Shown one piece after another: positions 55,134-63,486 of a stretch of DNA of 64,000 nt (position 1 is the stretch's first letter; each line of letters begins with the position of its first letter). The stretch comes from RBC038 sp041390625 (GTDB lineage: Bacteria > Chloroflexota > Dehalococcoidia > UBA2979), in the NCBI GenBank assembly GCA_041390625.1, contig JAWKPM010000005.1, positions 124,001 to 188,000 of the forward strand. The letters run 5' to 3'. Position numbers and translations under genes: made by a program. Below the pieces are notes generated by a model. The model worked only from the letters and a program-made list of their open reading frames with translations. It was not told where the DNA came from and did no database searches.

Positions 55134-57506
55134 CTAGTGCAGGCGGAGGCGGCGGAGACGCAGGGAGTTCGTCATCACGGAGACGGACGACAGCGCCATC
55201 GCGATCGCGGCCACGATCGGGTTCAGGAAGCCGTCGTGGCCGAACACGGGGCTCAGCAGCGTCGGGACCTCGACCTCGAGCAGCGCGTGGAAGGCGACGT
55301 AGCCGAGGCCGGCGGCGACCGGGATGAGCGCGAGGTTGTAGCCGAACGCCCAGCCGAGGTTCTGGTGCATGACGCGCATGGTCGCGCGTGAGACCTCGAT
55401 GGCGGTCGCAACGGCGCCAATGTCGGCGCGCATGAGCGTGACGGGCGCTGTCTCCATCGCGACGTCCGTGCCGGTGCCGACGGCCATGCCGACATCGGCC
55501 GTGGCGAGCGCGGGGGCGTCGTTGATGCCGTCGCCGACCATGGCGACGACACGCCCGGCCTCCTGCAGCTCGCGGACAATGCGCGCCTTGTCCTCGGGAC
55601 GGACTTCGGCCTCGACGCGGTCGATGCCGGCCTGCCGAGCGATCGTCTCGGCGGTGGCACGGCGGTCGCCCGTCAGCATGACGACCTCGACGCCGAGCTC
55701 GCGCAGGCGGGCCACGCCGTCCGCCGTCGTCGGACGGATGCGGTCGGCGACGACGAGCACGCCGGCGGCCACGCCATCGATGGCGACGAGGAGGGGCGTT
55801 TCGCCTCGAGACTCCGCGGCGGCGACGGGCTTCGTCAGCGGCGTGTGGTCGACCTCCCGCCCCTCGAGGAGGGCGGCGTTGCCGATGAGGACGTGGCGGC
55901 CCTCGATGTCGGCCGCGACGCCCTGACCGGTGACGGAGAGGAAGGTGTCGGGCCACGCGAGTTCGATGTTGCGTCCGACGGCGGCGCGCACGACGGCTTC
56001 GGCGTAAGGGTGCTGCGAACCGCGCTCGATGGAGGCGGTGAGGCGAAGGAGGGTGACCTCGGTGATACCCATCCCCTCGGCCGGGACGATGTTGGTGAGG
56101 TCAGGCTTGCCCTCGGTGACGGTGCCGGTCTTGTCGAGCACGACGGTGTCGATGCCTCGGGCCTGCTCGAGGGCGGCGGCATCACGGATGAGGACGCCGG
56201 CCTGGGCCGCGCGGCCGGTCCCGACCATGATCGCCGTCGGCGTCGCGAGTCCGAGGGCGCAGGGGCAGGCGATGATCAGCACGGCAACCATGTTGAGCAC
56301 CGCGAAGGTGAAGGCGGGGTCCGGCCCGAGCAGCCACCACGCCACGAACGTGAGCGCGGCGATGCTCATCACGGCAGGCACGAAGATGGCGGCGATGCGG
56401 TCGGCGAGGCGCTGAATGGGCGCCTTCGAGCCCTGTGCGTCCTCGACGAGGCGAACGATGCGCGCGAGAGCGGAGTCGGCGCCGACAGCGGTGGCGCGCA
56501 CGCGCAGCACGCCCACCGTGTTCATGGTCGCGCCAAACACCTCGTCACCGAATGCCTTCGCCACGGGAACGGACTCGCCGGTGAGCATTGACTCGTCGAC
56601 CGTCGAGAGGCCGTCGATGACGAGCCCATCGACGGGGATCTGCTCGCCGGGGCGGACGATCACGACGTCGTCGGGCTGAACGGCCGCGATCGGGATCTCG
56701 AATTCCTGCCCGTCCTCGAGGACGCGGGCGAGCTGCGGCCGGAGCGCGATCAGCGCGCGGACGGAGGCTGCAGTCGCGCCCTTCGCGCGGGCCTCGAGGA
56801 GGCGGCCGAGGAGCACGAAGCCGATGATGGCGGCCGAGGTGTCGAAGAAGACGTGGCCCTTCGGTCCATCGACCGAGGTGAAGACGTCCGGGGCGAAGGT
56901 CGCGACGACCGAGTAGCCGAAGGCGGCCGTCGTGCCGAGGGCGACGAGCGTGTTCATGTCGGACGAGCCGTGCCGGCCGACCTTCCATGCGCCCTCGTAG
57001 AAGCGCCAGCCGGCCCAGAACTGCACGGGCAGCGCGAGCGCGAAGAACGTCGGGTTCAGCACGCGCATCGGGATCTGGTCGAGGCCGGGGACCCATCTGG
57101 TGAGGGGCATCGCGGCGACGAGCACGGCGGCGACGGAGAGCGCGAGGATCGTGCGGCGCTTCAGGTCATCGATCTCGGCCTGGCGCTCGGCCTCGAGGGC
57201 GTCGCGCGCATCGTCCTCGCTGTGCTCGCCGGGGAGGCGCAGCTCGTAGCCGGCCTTCTGCACGGCGGCACGCAGGGCCTCGACGGGGACGCCGGCGGCA
57301 TCGACGGTCGCCTCCTCGGTGGCGAGGTTCACGGCGGCGGTCTCGACGCCGGGCACGGAGGCGAGGGCACGCTCGACGCGGCGGACGCACGAGGCGCAGG
57401 TCATGCCGCGGATCCCGAGGCGGAGGTGCTCGTTCGCGGCGGCGACGGCTGCGGCGGCCTCGCTGTCCGTCTTGTCTGCGGTGGGGTTGGGAGCGTCGGT
57501 GGTCAT
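55134..57506 (-). CDS. copA: Copper-exporting P1B-type ATPase
   Basis: ATP-driven Cu(+) exporter of 790 residues. One N-terminal HMA domain (GMTCASC, Cys37 and Cys40) precedes the eight-helix membrane core. LTGES is the dephosphorylation loop, IIACPCALGLATP the CPC transport site, VVLDKTGTVTEGKP the phosphorylation site, ERGSQHPYAEA the SEHPL-type motif, and GDGINDAPALATADVG the hinge. It is the last gene of the operon with csoR and the HMA/Cys-rich protein; the ATG lies 38 bp after csoR. Confidence 0.95.
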   Translation of the reverse strand: MTTDAPNPTADKTDSEAAAAVAAANEHLRLGIRGMTCASCVRRVERALASVPGVETAAVNLATEEATVDAAGVPVEALRAAVQKAGYELRLPGEHSEDDARDALEAERQAEIDDLKRRTILALSVAAVLVAAMPLTRWVPGLDQIPMRVLNPTFFALALPVQFWAGWRFYEGAWKVGRHGSSDMNTLVALGTTAAFGYSVVATFAPDVFTSVDGPKGHVFFDTSAAIIGFVLLGRLLEARAKGATAASVRALIALRPQLARVLEDGQEFEIPIAAVQPDDVVIVRPGEQIPVDGLVIDGLSTVDESMLTGESVPVAKAFGDEVFGATMNTVGVLRVRATAVGADSALARIVRLVEDAQGSKAPIQRLADRIAAIFVPAVMSIAALTFVAWWLLGPDPAFTFAVLNMVAVLIIACPCALGLATPTAIMVGTGRAAQAGVLIRDAAALEQARGIDTVVLDKTGTVTEGKPDLTNIVPAEGMGITEVTLLRLTASIERGSQHPYAEAVVRAAVGRNIELAWPDTFLSVTGQGVAADIEGRHVLIGNAALLEGREVDHTPLTKPVAAAESRGETPLLVAIDGVAAGVLVVADRIRPTTADGVARLRELGVEVVMLTGDRRATAETIARQAGIDRVEAEVRPEDKARIVRELQEAGRVVAMVGDGINDAPALATADVGMAVGTGTDVAMETAPVTLMRADIGAVATAIEVSRATMRVMHQNLGWAFGYNLALIPVAAGLGYVAFHALLEVEVPTLLSPVFGHDGFLNPIVAAIAMALSSVSVMTNSLRLRRLRLH

Positions 57507-57544
57507 GGTGGGACCTCGGTCGGGTGGTGGTCGGGGTGGTCCGG

Positions 57545-57808
57545 CTACTTGTTGGCGAGCTGATAGAGCTCGACGAGCTCATCGAGGACGGCGGCGTCGC
57601 CGCGCTCGATGCCGTCGACGACGCAGTGGTGCAGATGGCCCTCGAGCATCTTCGATTCGGCCTTCTCGATGGCGCGGCGCACGGCATACGTCTGCTTGAG
57701 CACGTCCACGCAGTAGGTGTCCTGCTCGATCATGCGGCGAACGCCGGCGAGGTGGCCCTCGGCGTACGCGAGGCGCTTCAGCACATCGGCGCGGGTGTCG
57801 GCATCCAT
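57545..57808 (-). CDS. csoR: Copper-sensing transcriptional repressor CsoR
   Basis: All-helical repressor of 87 residues. The Cu(I) ligands are placed as in the family: Cys33 (DTYCVDVL), His58 and Cys62 (GHLHHCVVDG). It should release DNA on binding Cu(I). ATG 57808 follows GAGGCCCGC. A G-tract palindrome of the CsoR type lies in front of the operon, so the repressor most likely controls its own operon (HMA/Cys-rich protein, csoR, copA). Confidence 0.92.
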   Translation of the reverse strand: MDADTRADVLKRLAYAEGHLAGVRRMIEQDTYCVDVLKQTYAVRRAIEKAESKMLEGHLHHCVVDGIERGDAAVLDELVELYQLANK

Positions 57809-57846
57809 GCGGGCCTCGATTCTTCGAGTCGTGGGCGCGGGCGCGC

Positions 57847-58392
57847 CTAGTGGTTCGCGCCGTGGTGGGCGTCGACGGGCGTCGCGAGGGCGACGGGCAC
57901 GGGCTGGCCCCACGGCATCGTGACGGTCTGGACGTCGAAGGCGTAGGCGCTCGCGTCCTCGAGGGCCGCGCGCAGGCGGTCCTCGGCGTTCGCGCCGACG
58001 ACGATCTGGCGGCCACAGCAGCATGACTCGGGCGCCTGCTCGGCCTTCGAGCGGTCGAGGGCAAATCCGGCCTGGCACGAGCAGGGGCACGCGTAGTTCA
58101 CGTCGGCGCCGAGGTCGGTGCGGGTCACGCGGTACTCGGGCACCCACGAGGAGAGATCGACCGCAACGGCGGCAGCACCGGGCGCGGGCGCCTCGCCGAG
58201 CGGATAGCCCTCGGCCTCGAGGGCGGTGCCGACGGCATCGAGGAGCGCGCCGGAGGCGACCTCGATGGAGAAGGTGCGGGCGTCCGGATTGCCCTCGATG
58301 AAGCGAGCGCCCTCGATGGCGTCGACGGTGCGCTGGATGGTGGCGATGCAGTGGTCACAGGTGATCTCGGGGGAGGAGAGGAGAAGCTGCAC
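57847..58392 (-). CDS. HMA-domain protein with a Cys-rich C-terminal half
   Basis: A 181-residue protein that leads the copper operon. Residues about 1-70 form an HMA copper-chaperone fold (SPEITCDHCIATIQRTV; Cys12 and Cys15 in CxxC). The rest has a CxCxC triad (Cys102/104/106 in YACPCSCQAGF) and a CCC triad (Cys124-126 in SCCCGRQIVVG) about 18 residues apart, and ends HHGANH. This is not the CopZ zinc-ribbon or TRASH layout I know. It is probably a copper buffer, chaperone or sensor with a multi-Cys Cu(I) or Fe-S site. GTG 58392 has AGGA upstream. Confidence 0.75.
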   Translation of the reverse strand: MQLLLSSPEITCDHCIATIQRTVDAIEGARFIEGNPDARTFSIEVASGALLDAVGTALEAEGYPLGEAPAPGAAAVAVDLSSWVPEYRVTRTDLGADVNYACPCSCQAGFALDRSKAEQAPESCCCGRQIVVGANAEDRLRAALEDASAYAFDVQTVTMPWGQPVPVALATPVDAHHGANH

Positions 58393-58419
58393 GCGGGATC
58401 CTTTCCGGTTCGGAAGCCA

Positions 58420-58450
58420 AGTGTACCCCTCCCCGGGGGGTATGGGTCAA
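58420..58450 (-). promoter_or_regulatory. Copper operon promoter with CsoR-type operator in a 19-bp spacer
   Basis: On the minus strand TTGACC (58445-58450) and TACACT (58420-58425) are 19 bp apart. The plus-strand palindrome TACCCC TCCCCGG GGGGTA (58424-58442) fills the spacer; this is the pseudo-palindromic G-tract style of known CsoR operators. The mRNA leader would be about 25 nt. Confidence 0.7.
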
Positions 58451-58545
58451 CTCCGGCAGGATGGCGGCGGTCCCGATAGCGAGGCCAGGCGCTAGGGTGG
58501 CTGGCGGCGACGGAACGAGCGGCGTCCGAGGGAACGGGTTCGCTG

Positions 58546-59877
58546 TTGCGGGTGCGCTGGCCCACGCGGTCGCTGCCGCGATCGCTCATGTTCCTGCCGC
58601 TGGGGCAGCCGGAGCGGCCGTGGCCGTTCCGCAACCGTCTGCCCACGAACCACCCTCGCACTTCGTTTCAGACGCGGGTCCTCGGGACGCGCTCGCTGCG
58701 CGCGTTCTTCCTCGACGGGATGCTGGCGGCGGGCTCGGACGTGGCGCCGCTGCAGTTCCTCACGCTGTACGCACTGGCGCTGGGCGCCTCGGCGGCGCAA
58801 GTCGGGCTGATCGCCACGGCCTCGGGACTGGCGGCGGCGCTCGCACTGCCGGTGGGCGTGTGGTGGGTGGACCGCTCGACGCGCCTGAAGCCGATCGTGC
58901 TGCTGGGCGGCCGAGGCGGCACGCACGTCACGCTGACGCTGCTCGCTCTGCTGCCGCTCGCGTTGAACGGTGCGAGTGCGGTGTGGGCGCTGATCGGGCT
59001 CGCAGCGCTGCGCTGGTTCTTCGGGATGGTGTCGCACCCCGCGTGGACGGCGATCGTCACCAAGGTCGTGCCCGTCGACGTGCGGCGGCTCTACATCTCG
59101 AGGCGAATGCTGGGGATGACGGTGGTGACGGTCATCGCCGCGCCGGCCGTCGGCCTCGTGATCGGGCGGATCGGCGGCATCGAGGGCTACCAGGCGGCGT
59201 TCGGCCTCGCGGCGGTGCTGGGCTTCGGCAGCACGTTCGCGTACTCGCGGATCGAGGAGCCGGCGGAGGACGCGACGGTCGCCGCACCTCGAGGGTCGTA
59301 TCGGGAGATGCTGCGCGACGCGGCGTTCCGGCGGGTGCTGGCAGCGACGTTCCTGCTGTACGGCTTCACGATGGTCGCCGGACCGTTCTTCGCGGTGTAC
59401 CTCGTGCGGACGCTCGGCGCGTCGCCGGAGCAGGTGGGCGCGCTCGCGGCCGTCGACGGCACCTCGGCGGTGGTGGGGCAGGCGCTGGCGGGGGTGCTGG
59501 CGGTGCGCTTCGGGTCGCGGTGCATCCTGGTGGGGTCGCTGGCGGTGATCCCGATGCTGCCGCTGATCTGGTGGCTCATCGACTCGCCCTGGCAGGCCGC
59601 GATCCCGAACGCCATCGGGGGCGGCGCGTGGGCCTTCTACAACCTCGCGATCTTCAACGTGGTGCTGGAGCTGGCGCCGACGACGAACGTGCCTCGATAC
59701 GCGGCGGCGCAGCAGGCGGCGGTCCAGGTGGCGTCGTTCGTGGGGCCGCTGGCGGGGACGGTGGTCGTCGCCTCGTGGGGGGTGCGAGCGGCGTTCCTGG
59801 TCTCGGGCTTCGGGCGGCTGTTGGCGCTCACGATCCTCGTGTGGCCGGGCCGGAGCTCGAGGGGTGACGGGCGCTAG
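58546..59877 (+). CDS. MFS transporter
   Basis: Major facilitator transporter of up to 443 residues with 12 predicted helices. An N-terminal basic segment precedes the first helix (SLRAFFLDGMLAAGSDVAPLQFL). Central features include WVDRSTRLKPIVLLGGRGG in loop 2-3 and ALRWFFGMVSHPAWTAIVTKVVP. The substrate is unknown. The start is uncertain: TTG 58546, GTG 58552 or ATG 58588 are possible, and GAGGGAA lies upstream of the first. TAGGGT at 58493-58498 is a possible -10. It is divergent from the copper operon. Confidence 0.8.
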   Translation: MRVRWPTRSLPRSLMFLPLGQPERPWPFRNRLPTNHPRTSFQTRVLGTRSLRAFFLDGMLAAGSDVAPLQFLTLYALALGASAAQVGLIATASGLAAALALPVGVWWVDRSTRLKPIVLLGGRGGTHVTLTLLALLPLALNGASAVWALIGLAALRWFFGMVSHPAWTAIVTKVVPVDVRRLYISRRMLGMTVVTVIAAPAVGLVIGRIGGIEGYQAAFGLAAVLGFGSTFAYSRIEEPAEDATVAAPRGSYREMLRDAAFRRVLAATFLLYGFTMVAGPFFAVYLVRTLGASPEQVGALAAVDGTSAVVGQALAGVLAVRFGSRCILVGSLAVIPMLPLIWWLIDSPWQAAIPNAIGGGAWAFYNLAIFNVVLELAPTTNVPRYAAAQQAAVQVASFVGPLAGTVVVASWGVRAAFLVSGFGRLLALTILVWPGRSSRGDGR

Positions 59878-59880
59878 GAA

Positions 59881-59916
59881 ACGAATGAGCCGCCGGTTGC
59901 CCGGCGGCTCATTCGT
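59881..59916. terminator. 16-bp perfect hairpin between convergent genes
   Basis: ACGAATGAGCCGCCGG and CCGGCGGCTCATTCGT pair perfectly around a TTGC loop, 3 nt after the MFS stop and 19 nt from the histone-like gene stop. It should end transcription from both directions. Confidence 0.85.
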
Positions 59917-59934
59917 GGTGTGACCGAGGTCGGA

Positions 59935-60282
59935 CTAGCGGCCTCGAGCGGCGGTGCGGGCAGCCGGCTTCGCGGCAGCGCGGACCGGGGCCTTCTTCAC
60001 CGCGGCCTTGGCGGCCGGCTTCGCAGCAGCCTTGGCGACCGGCTTCGCGGCGACCTTCTTCGCGGGAGCCTTCGCGGCGGTGGCCTTCGAGGCGACCTTG
60101 GCGGCCGGCTTCGCGGCAGCCTTCGCGACCGGCTTGGCGACGGCCTTCGTGGTGGCCTTCGAGGCGACCTTGGCGGCGGGCTTGGCAGCGGTGCGAGACG
60201 CGGCCTTCACGGGAGCCTTGGCCGTCGCGCGGGCCGGAGCCTTGGCCGCGGCCTTTGCGGGAGCCTTCTTTGTGGTGACCAG
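59935..60282 (-). CDS. Lys/Ala-rich histone H1-like DNA-binding protein
   Basis: A 115-residue protein made of AAKPAAK, VASKAT, PVAKAAAKP and similar repeats, highly basic, with no acidic residue in the translated part, like the H1-like and HU-tail proteins that bind and compact DNA. No folded HU domain is attached. The first ATG/GTG/TTG in frame is GTG 60210, but AAAGGA (60290-60295) is placed exactly for CTG 60282, whose product would start (L/M)VTTKKAPAKAAAKAPA. The basic repeat pattern continues through that stretch, so CTG 60282 is the likely start. Confidence 0.7.
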   Translation of the reverse strand: MVTTKKAPAKAAAKAPARATAKAPVKAASRTAAKPAAKVASKATTKAVAKPVAKAAAKPAAKVASKATAAKAPAKKVAAKPVAKAAAKPAAKAAVKKAPVRAAAKPAARTAARGR

Positions 60283-60347
60283 CTGAGTGTCCTTTCTCTT
60301 GGTCTCTTGGCCGGTCTGAAACTCTCGTCAGCCCGGTCTCCGATGTC

Positions 60348-60375
60348 ATGATAACGCGGGTGACAGTGTGACAGT
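60348..60375 (-). promoter_or_regulatory. Promoter region of the histone-like gene with tandem 8-bp repeat
   Basis: TATCAT on the minus strand (60348-60353) is a good -10. Upstream, GTGACAGT is repeated twice in tandem (60360-60375), covering the -35 position, where a regulator could bind. Confidence 0.45.
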
Positions 60376-60531
60376 TACCCGATCGCATCGGAGAAACCGA
60401 GGATTCTTCCGACGGAGTGCAAGAGAGCGCGCGACGACCGTGGCGCCTCGGGCGCACTCAGCGAGCGACGAACGATCCGAAATACGAGGCGGAGACTGGG
60501 GTTTCGAGGAGGAAAGTCGGGAGCGGCGATC
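60376..60531. other. Intergenic stretch without a gene
   Basis: Together with the promoter region and the hairpin at 60532 this is the only gene-free stretch longer than 300 bp (60283-60607). I see only short chance ORFs and no RNA-like fold other than the hairpin. Confidence 0.5.
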
Positions 60532-60567
60532 GTGTGGCGGGGCCGCGGGCGATAGGCCCCGCCACAC
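60532..60567 (-). terminator. 13-bp perfect hairpin downstream of the MaoC genes
   Basis: GTGTGGCGGGGCC and GGCCCCGCCACAC pair perfectly around a 10-nt loop, 41 nt beyond the stop codon of the MaoC-like gene. No T-run follows. Confidence 0.65.
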
Positions 60568-60607
60568 AGGAGCTGACGGTGCGAGCGTTCCTCGGTGCGA
60601 GGCCTCG

Positions 60608-61033
60608 CTAGGGAAGCACGACGACGGCGTGCCCGGGGCAGGTGCCGTTGCCGTCCTGGTTGACGACGTTCATGTCGAGGTAGACGCGGTTCTCGCCGTC
60701 CTCGACCTTCTTCTCCGTGACCTTGCCAGTCACGGTGAGCACGTCGTTCTTCTGGTTGATGGCGCGGAACTGGACGCCGCACTCGCGGATCTCGGCCTCG
60801 TCGCCGATCCAGTCGCGGAGGGCGTTCAGCATGTAGGTGTAGCGCAGGTTGCCCATGCCGAAGGCACCCTGCTCGTTGAGGGCGGCCTTGCCGGCCTCGT
60901 CGTCCATGTGGATGTAGACGAACTCGTCGTTGACGGCCGCGTAGCGGTTCCAGTTCATGAAGTCGGTCTGGCGCGACCAGGCCGGGATCTCGTCGCCGAC
61001 GTTCACGTCCGCGAACTTCACGTTGACTGCCAT
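60608..61033 (-). CDS. MaoC-like hot-dog-fold dehydratase
   Basis: A 141-residue hot-dog-fold protein: VNVGDEIPAWSRQTDFMNWNRYAAVNDEFVYIHMDDE is the N-terminal MaoC-type segment with the hydratase Asp and His (NDEFVYIHMD), and VLTVTGKVTEKKVEDG the second half. A (R)-specific enoyl-CoA hydratase or its partner subunit is expected. ATG 61033 has AGGAGGA upstream. It lies 40 bp after a second MaoC-type gene; the two probably form one enzyme. Confidence 0.85.
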   Translation of the reverse strand: MAVNVKFADVNVGDEIPAWSRQTDFMNWNRYAAVNDEFVYIHMDDEAGKAALNEQGAFGMGNLRYTYMLNALRDWIGDEAEIRECGVQFRAINQKNDVLTVTGKVTEKKVEDGENRVYLDMNVVNQDGNGTCPGHAVVVLP

Positions 61034-61073
61034 GTCGTTCCTCCTGTGCTCGAGCCTCGCGGGCGCGAGCGGC

Positions 61074-61568
61074 CTAGTAGCGGATGCCGGTGGAGATGCG
61101 CGTCTTGACGTGCTCGCCGCGCTGGTTGCGCCACTCCGTCTCGGTGTTGGTGAAGAGCGTGAGGCCGAGGCGCGTGGTGCGCTCGTTCCAGTCCTTCAGT
61201 CGCGTGCGCGCGGTGATGACGTCACCGGCGCGAATCGGCACGCCGAAGGTCTCCACCTGGCCGCCGTTCATGCCTCGAGTGCCGGGGCCGGCGCCGGCGG
61301 CCGTGGCGCGGCCAGCGGCGGGCGCGGGGCGGTCGATGGGCCAGGCGAAGGGGTTGAAGTCGTTGGGGGCGATGATGCCGCCCCACTTGGTGCCCTTGGC
61401 GTAGGCCTCGTCCCAGAAGACCTGGGGCGGCTTCTCGGGCCAGTAGGAGGCGATGGCCCACTTGCGGATGTCGGACTCGGAGACGGGCGGAGCGACGCGC
61501 TCGTCGCGCCAAACGCCCTTCTCGGCCTCCATCTCCTTGGTGACGAGTGTTTCGAGCTCAGATGTCAT
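61074..61568 (-). CDS. MaoC N-terminal / FAS1-like dehydratase subunit
   Basis: A 164-residue protein of the FAS1-like dehydratase group. VSESDIRKWAIASYWPE at the start, APNDFNPFAWPIDRP in the middle and IRAGDVITARTRLKDWNERTTRLG in the second half are typical. The catalytic Asp/His motif is in the partner gene just downstream, so this is probably the non-catalytic half of a heterodimer as in HadAB-like or sterol-catabolism hydratases. AAGGGGG lies before ATG 61568. TATAGT at 61631-61636 is a possible -10. Confidence 0.83.
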   Translation of the reverse strand: MTSELETLVTKEMEAEKGVWRDERVAPPVSESDIRKWAIASYWPEKPPQVFWDEAYAKGTKWGGIIAPNDFNPFAWPIDRPAPAAGRATAAGAGPGTRGMNGGQVETFGVPIRAGDVITARTRLKDWNERTTRLGLTLFTNTETEWRNQRGEHVKTRISTGIRY

Positions 61569-61769
61569 GCGGCTGCCACCCCCTTTGAGAATGCTCCGTC
61601 CTTGCTCGGGTCGTCGTGACGGGCAGCGGAACTATAACAGTCGCAAGCAAGGGCCGGGCGCGCGCCTCGAGGCCCGGCGGTGCCGAGTGGAAACGAGGGC
61701 AAACCCTCAGTCGTCGAGCGCTTTCGACGCCTCGAGCGGTGGTAGGGTACTCACCAATCGAGGCGAGCC

Positions 61770-63425
61770 ATGGCACCCGGCCGTCTACCTTCGCGCGACT
61801 ACATGGATCCGGCCCCGCCTCGACGAGGGCGTGACTACATGTCCGCGCCGGCCTCGAATGGTGCCTCGGCATCTAACGGCGCGCATCCCCCAGCCAACGG
61901 CAACGGCACGTCCAACGGCGCCTCCAACAACAACGGATACTCGAACGGGAACGGCACCTCGAACGGCGCCACGCGCGAGGTCGTGAGCCGACGCCTGCCG
62001 CCTCGACGGCTGGCCGCCCGCCGCGCCTCGACGAACGGCAACGGCACGGTGGCGCTCTCGCCGCCCTCGGTGGTGGCGCCCGAGACGGCAGCGGTGCCCG
62101 CCCTCGGTGACGGCAACGGCCGAGGTGGCGGCGCGCCGACGGCACCACTCGTCGCGACCGGCGGCGGCCCGCCCGGACGGCGGAAGGCGTCGCTGGCGGA
62201 CGTCTTCGTCTCGTTCCGCGAGCGCGACTTCCGCTACCTCGCGCTGTCGACCCTCGCGGTCGGGTTCGGGCAGTGGGCGCAGCAGATCGGGCTGTTCTGG
62301 CTGGTGCTGGAGCTGACGGGGTCCTCGGCGCAGCTGGGGTTCATCGCGGCGTTCCGAGGCGGCGTGGGAACACTCATCGCGCCGATCGGCGGCGTGCTGG
62401 CGGACCGCTACTCACGGCGCCTGATCATGGTGTGGTCGACGATCGCCGGCGCACTCCTCGCGGGCGTGCTCGCGGCCCTTGTGGTGACCGACCTCATCCA
62501 CGTGTGGCATGCGTACGCCTTCGCGCTGGCCGGCGGCATCCTGCAGTCGATCAACCAGCCGACGCGCCAGGCGTTCGTGTACGACGTCTCCACGGACGAG
62601 ACGCTGCCGAACGCGATCGCGATGAACTCGGTGGTGCAGAACGTCTCGCGCGTGACGGGCCCGCCGCTGACCGGCGCGATGATCGGCTTCCTGGGCGTGG
62701 CCTCGCCGTTCATCTTCATCGTAGTGGTCCAGGTGATCGCCTCGGTGATGACGCTGCTGATCAGCCACAACACGAGGCAGGTGAAGCTGCGCGGGGGCGC
62801 GAACCCGTTCCGCCAAATCGGCGAAGGCTTCAAGTACACGTGGCAGGACAAGCGGATCCTCGGACTGGTGATCGTGAGCGCGATCCCCGCCCTGCTCGTC
62901 TACCCGTACATCCCGTTCCTGGCGGTGATCTCCGAGGAAGTGCTCGGGCGCGGAGCGCAGGGCTTCGGGTTCCTCGCCTCGATGCTCGGGTGGGGCTCGA
63001 TCGTCGGGCTCATGCTGCTGGCGACGATGGGACCGCGTCTGACCTCGGGCCGCGTGATGCTGTTCTGCTTCACGATCTACTCGGCGATGCTCATCGGCTT
63101 CTCGTGGTCGACGGTGTACCCGCTGTCCCTCGGCATCCTCGCGGTGGCCGGCATCTTCCACTCGATCGGCATGGCGCTGACCAACACGCTGATCCAGATG
63201 GCCGTGCGCAACGAGCTGCGTGGCCGCGTGATGGCGGTGTGGCAGATGACGAACGGCCTGCAGCCGCTCGGATCGGCGCCGATGGGGCTGCTAGTCGCGG
63301 CCGCCGGCCCGTCGATCGGCATCGGCTCGTTCATGATCGCGGCCACGGTGCTGTTCGTGCTGTTCACGGCGACGTGGGGCTCGGTGCGTCGGATGAAGCC
63401 GGCGGTCGGCGCCGCCACCGTCTGA
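61770..63425 (+). CDS. MFS transporter with Asn/Gly/Ser-rich N-terminal tail
   Basis: A 551-residue major facilitator protein of the EntS/MFS_3 type. About 140 disordered residues come first, rich in Asn, Gly and Ser (repeated NGNGTSNGA words), before the first helix at VSFRERDFRYLALSTLAVGFGQW. Loop 2-3 carries GGVLADRYSRRLIMVWS, and the rest has 12 helices. The substrate is unknown; EntS relatives export siderophores and drugs. ATG 61770 is used; GAGGCGAG lies upstream and TAGGGT at 61743-61748 is a possible -10. A second in-frame ATG follows within the repeat RDYMDP..RDYMSAP. Confidence 0.87.
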   Translation: MAPGRLPSRDYMDPAPPRRGRDYMSAPASNGASASNGAHPPANGNGTSNGASNNNGYSNGNGTSNGATREVVSRRLPPRRLAARRASTNGNGTVALSPPSVVAPETAAVPALGDGNGRGGGAPTAPLVATGGGPPGRRKASLADVFVSFRERDFRYLALSTLAVGFGQWAQQIGLFWLVLELTGSSAQLGFIAAFRGGVGTLIAPIGGVLADRYSRRLIMVWSTIAGALLAGVLAALVVTDLIHVWHAYAFALAGGILQSINQPTRQAFVYDVSTDETLPNAIAMNSVVQNVSRVTGPPLTGAMIGFLGVASPFIFIVVVQVIASVMTLLISHNTRQVKLRGGANPFRQIGEGFKYTWQDKRILGLVIVSAIPALLVYPYIPFLAVISEEVLGRGAQGFGFLASMLGWGSIVGLMLLATMGPRLTSGRVMLFCFTIYSAMLIGFSWSTVYPLSLGILAVAGIFHSIGMALTNTLIQMAVRNELRGRVMAVWQMTNGLQPLGSAPMGLLVAAAGPSIGIGSFMIAATVLFVLFTATWGSVRRMKPAVGAATV

Positions 63426-63486
63426 CCTCGACCCTTCCGATGCCCTATCGTCCCGGCCTCGACCACACGAGGCAGGAGGGGCAGCC

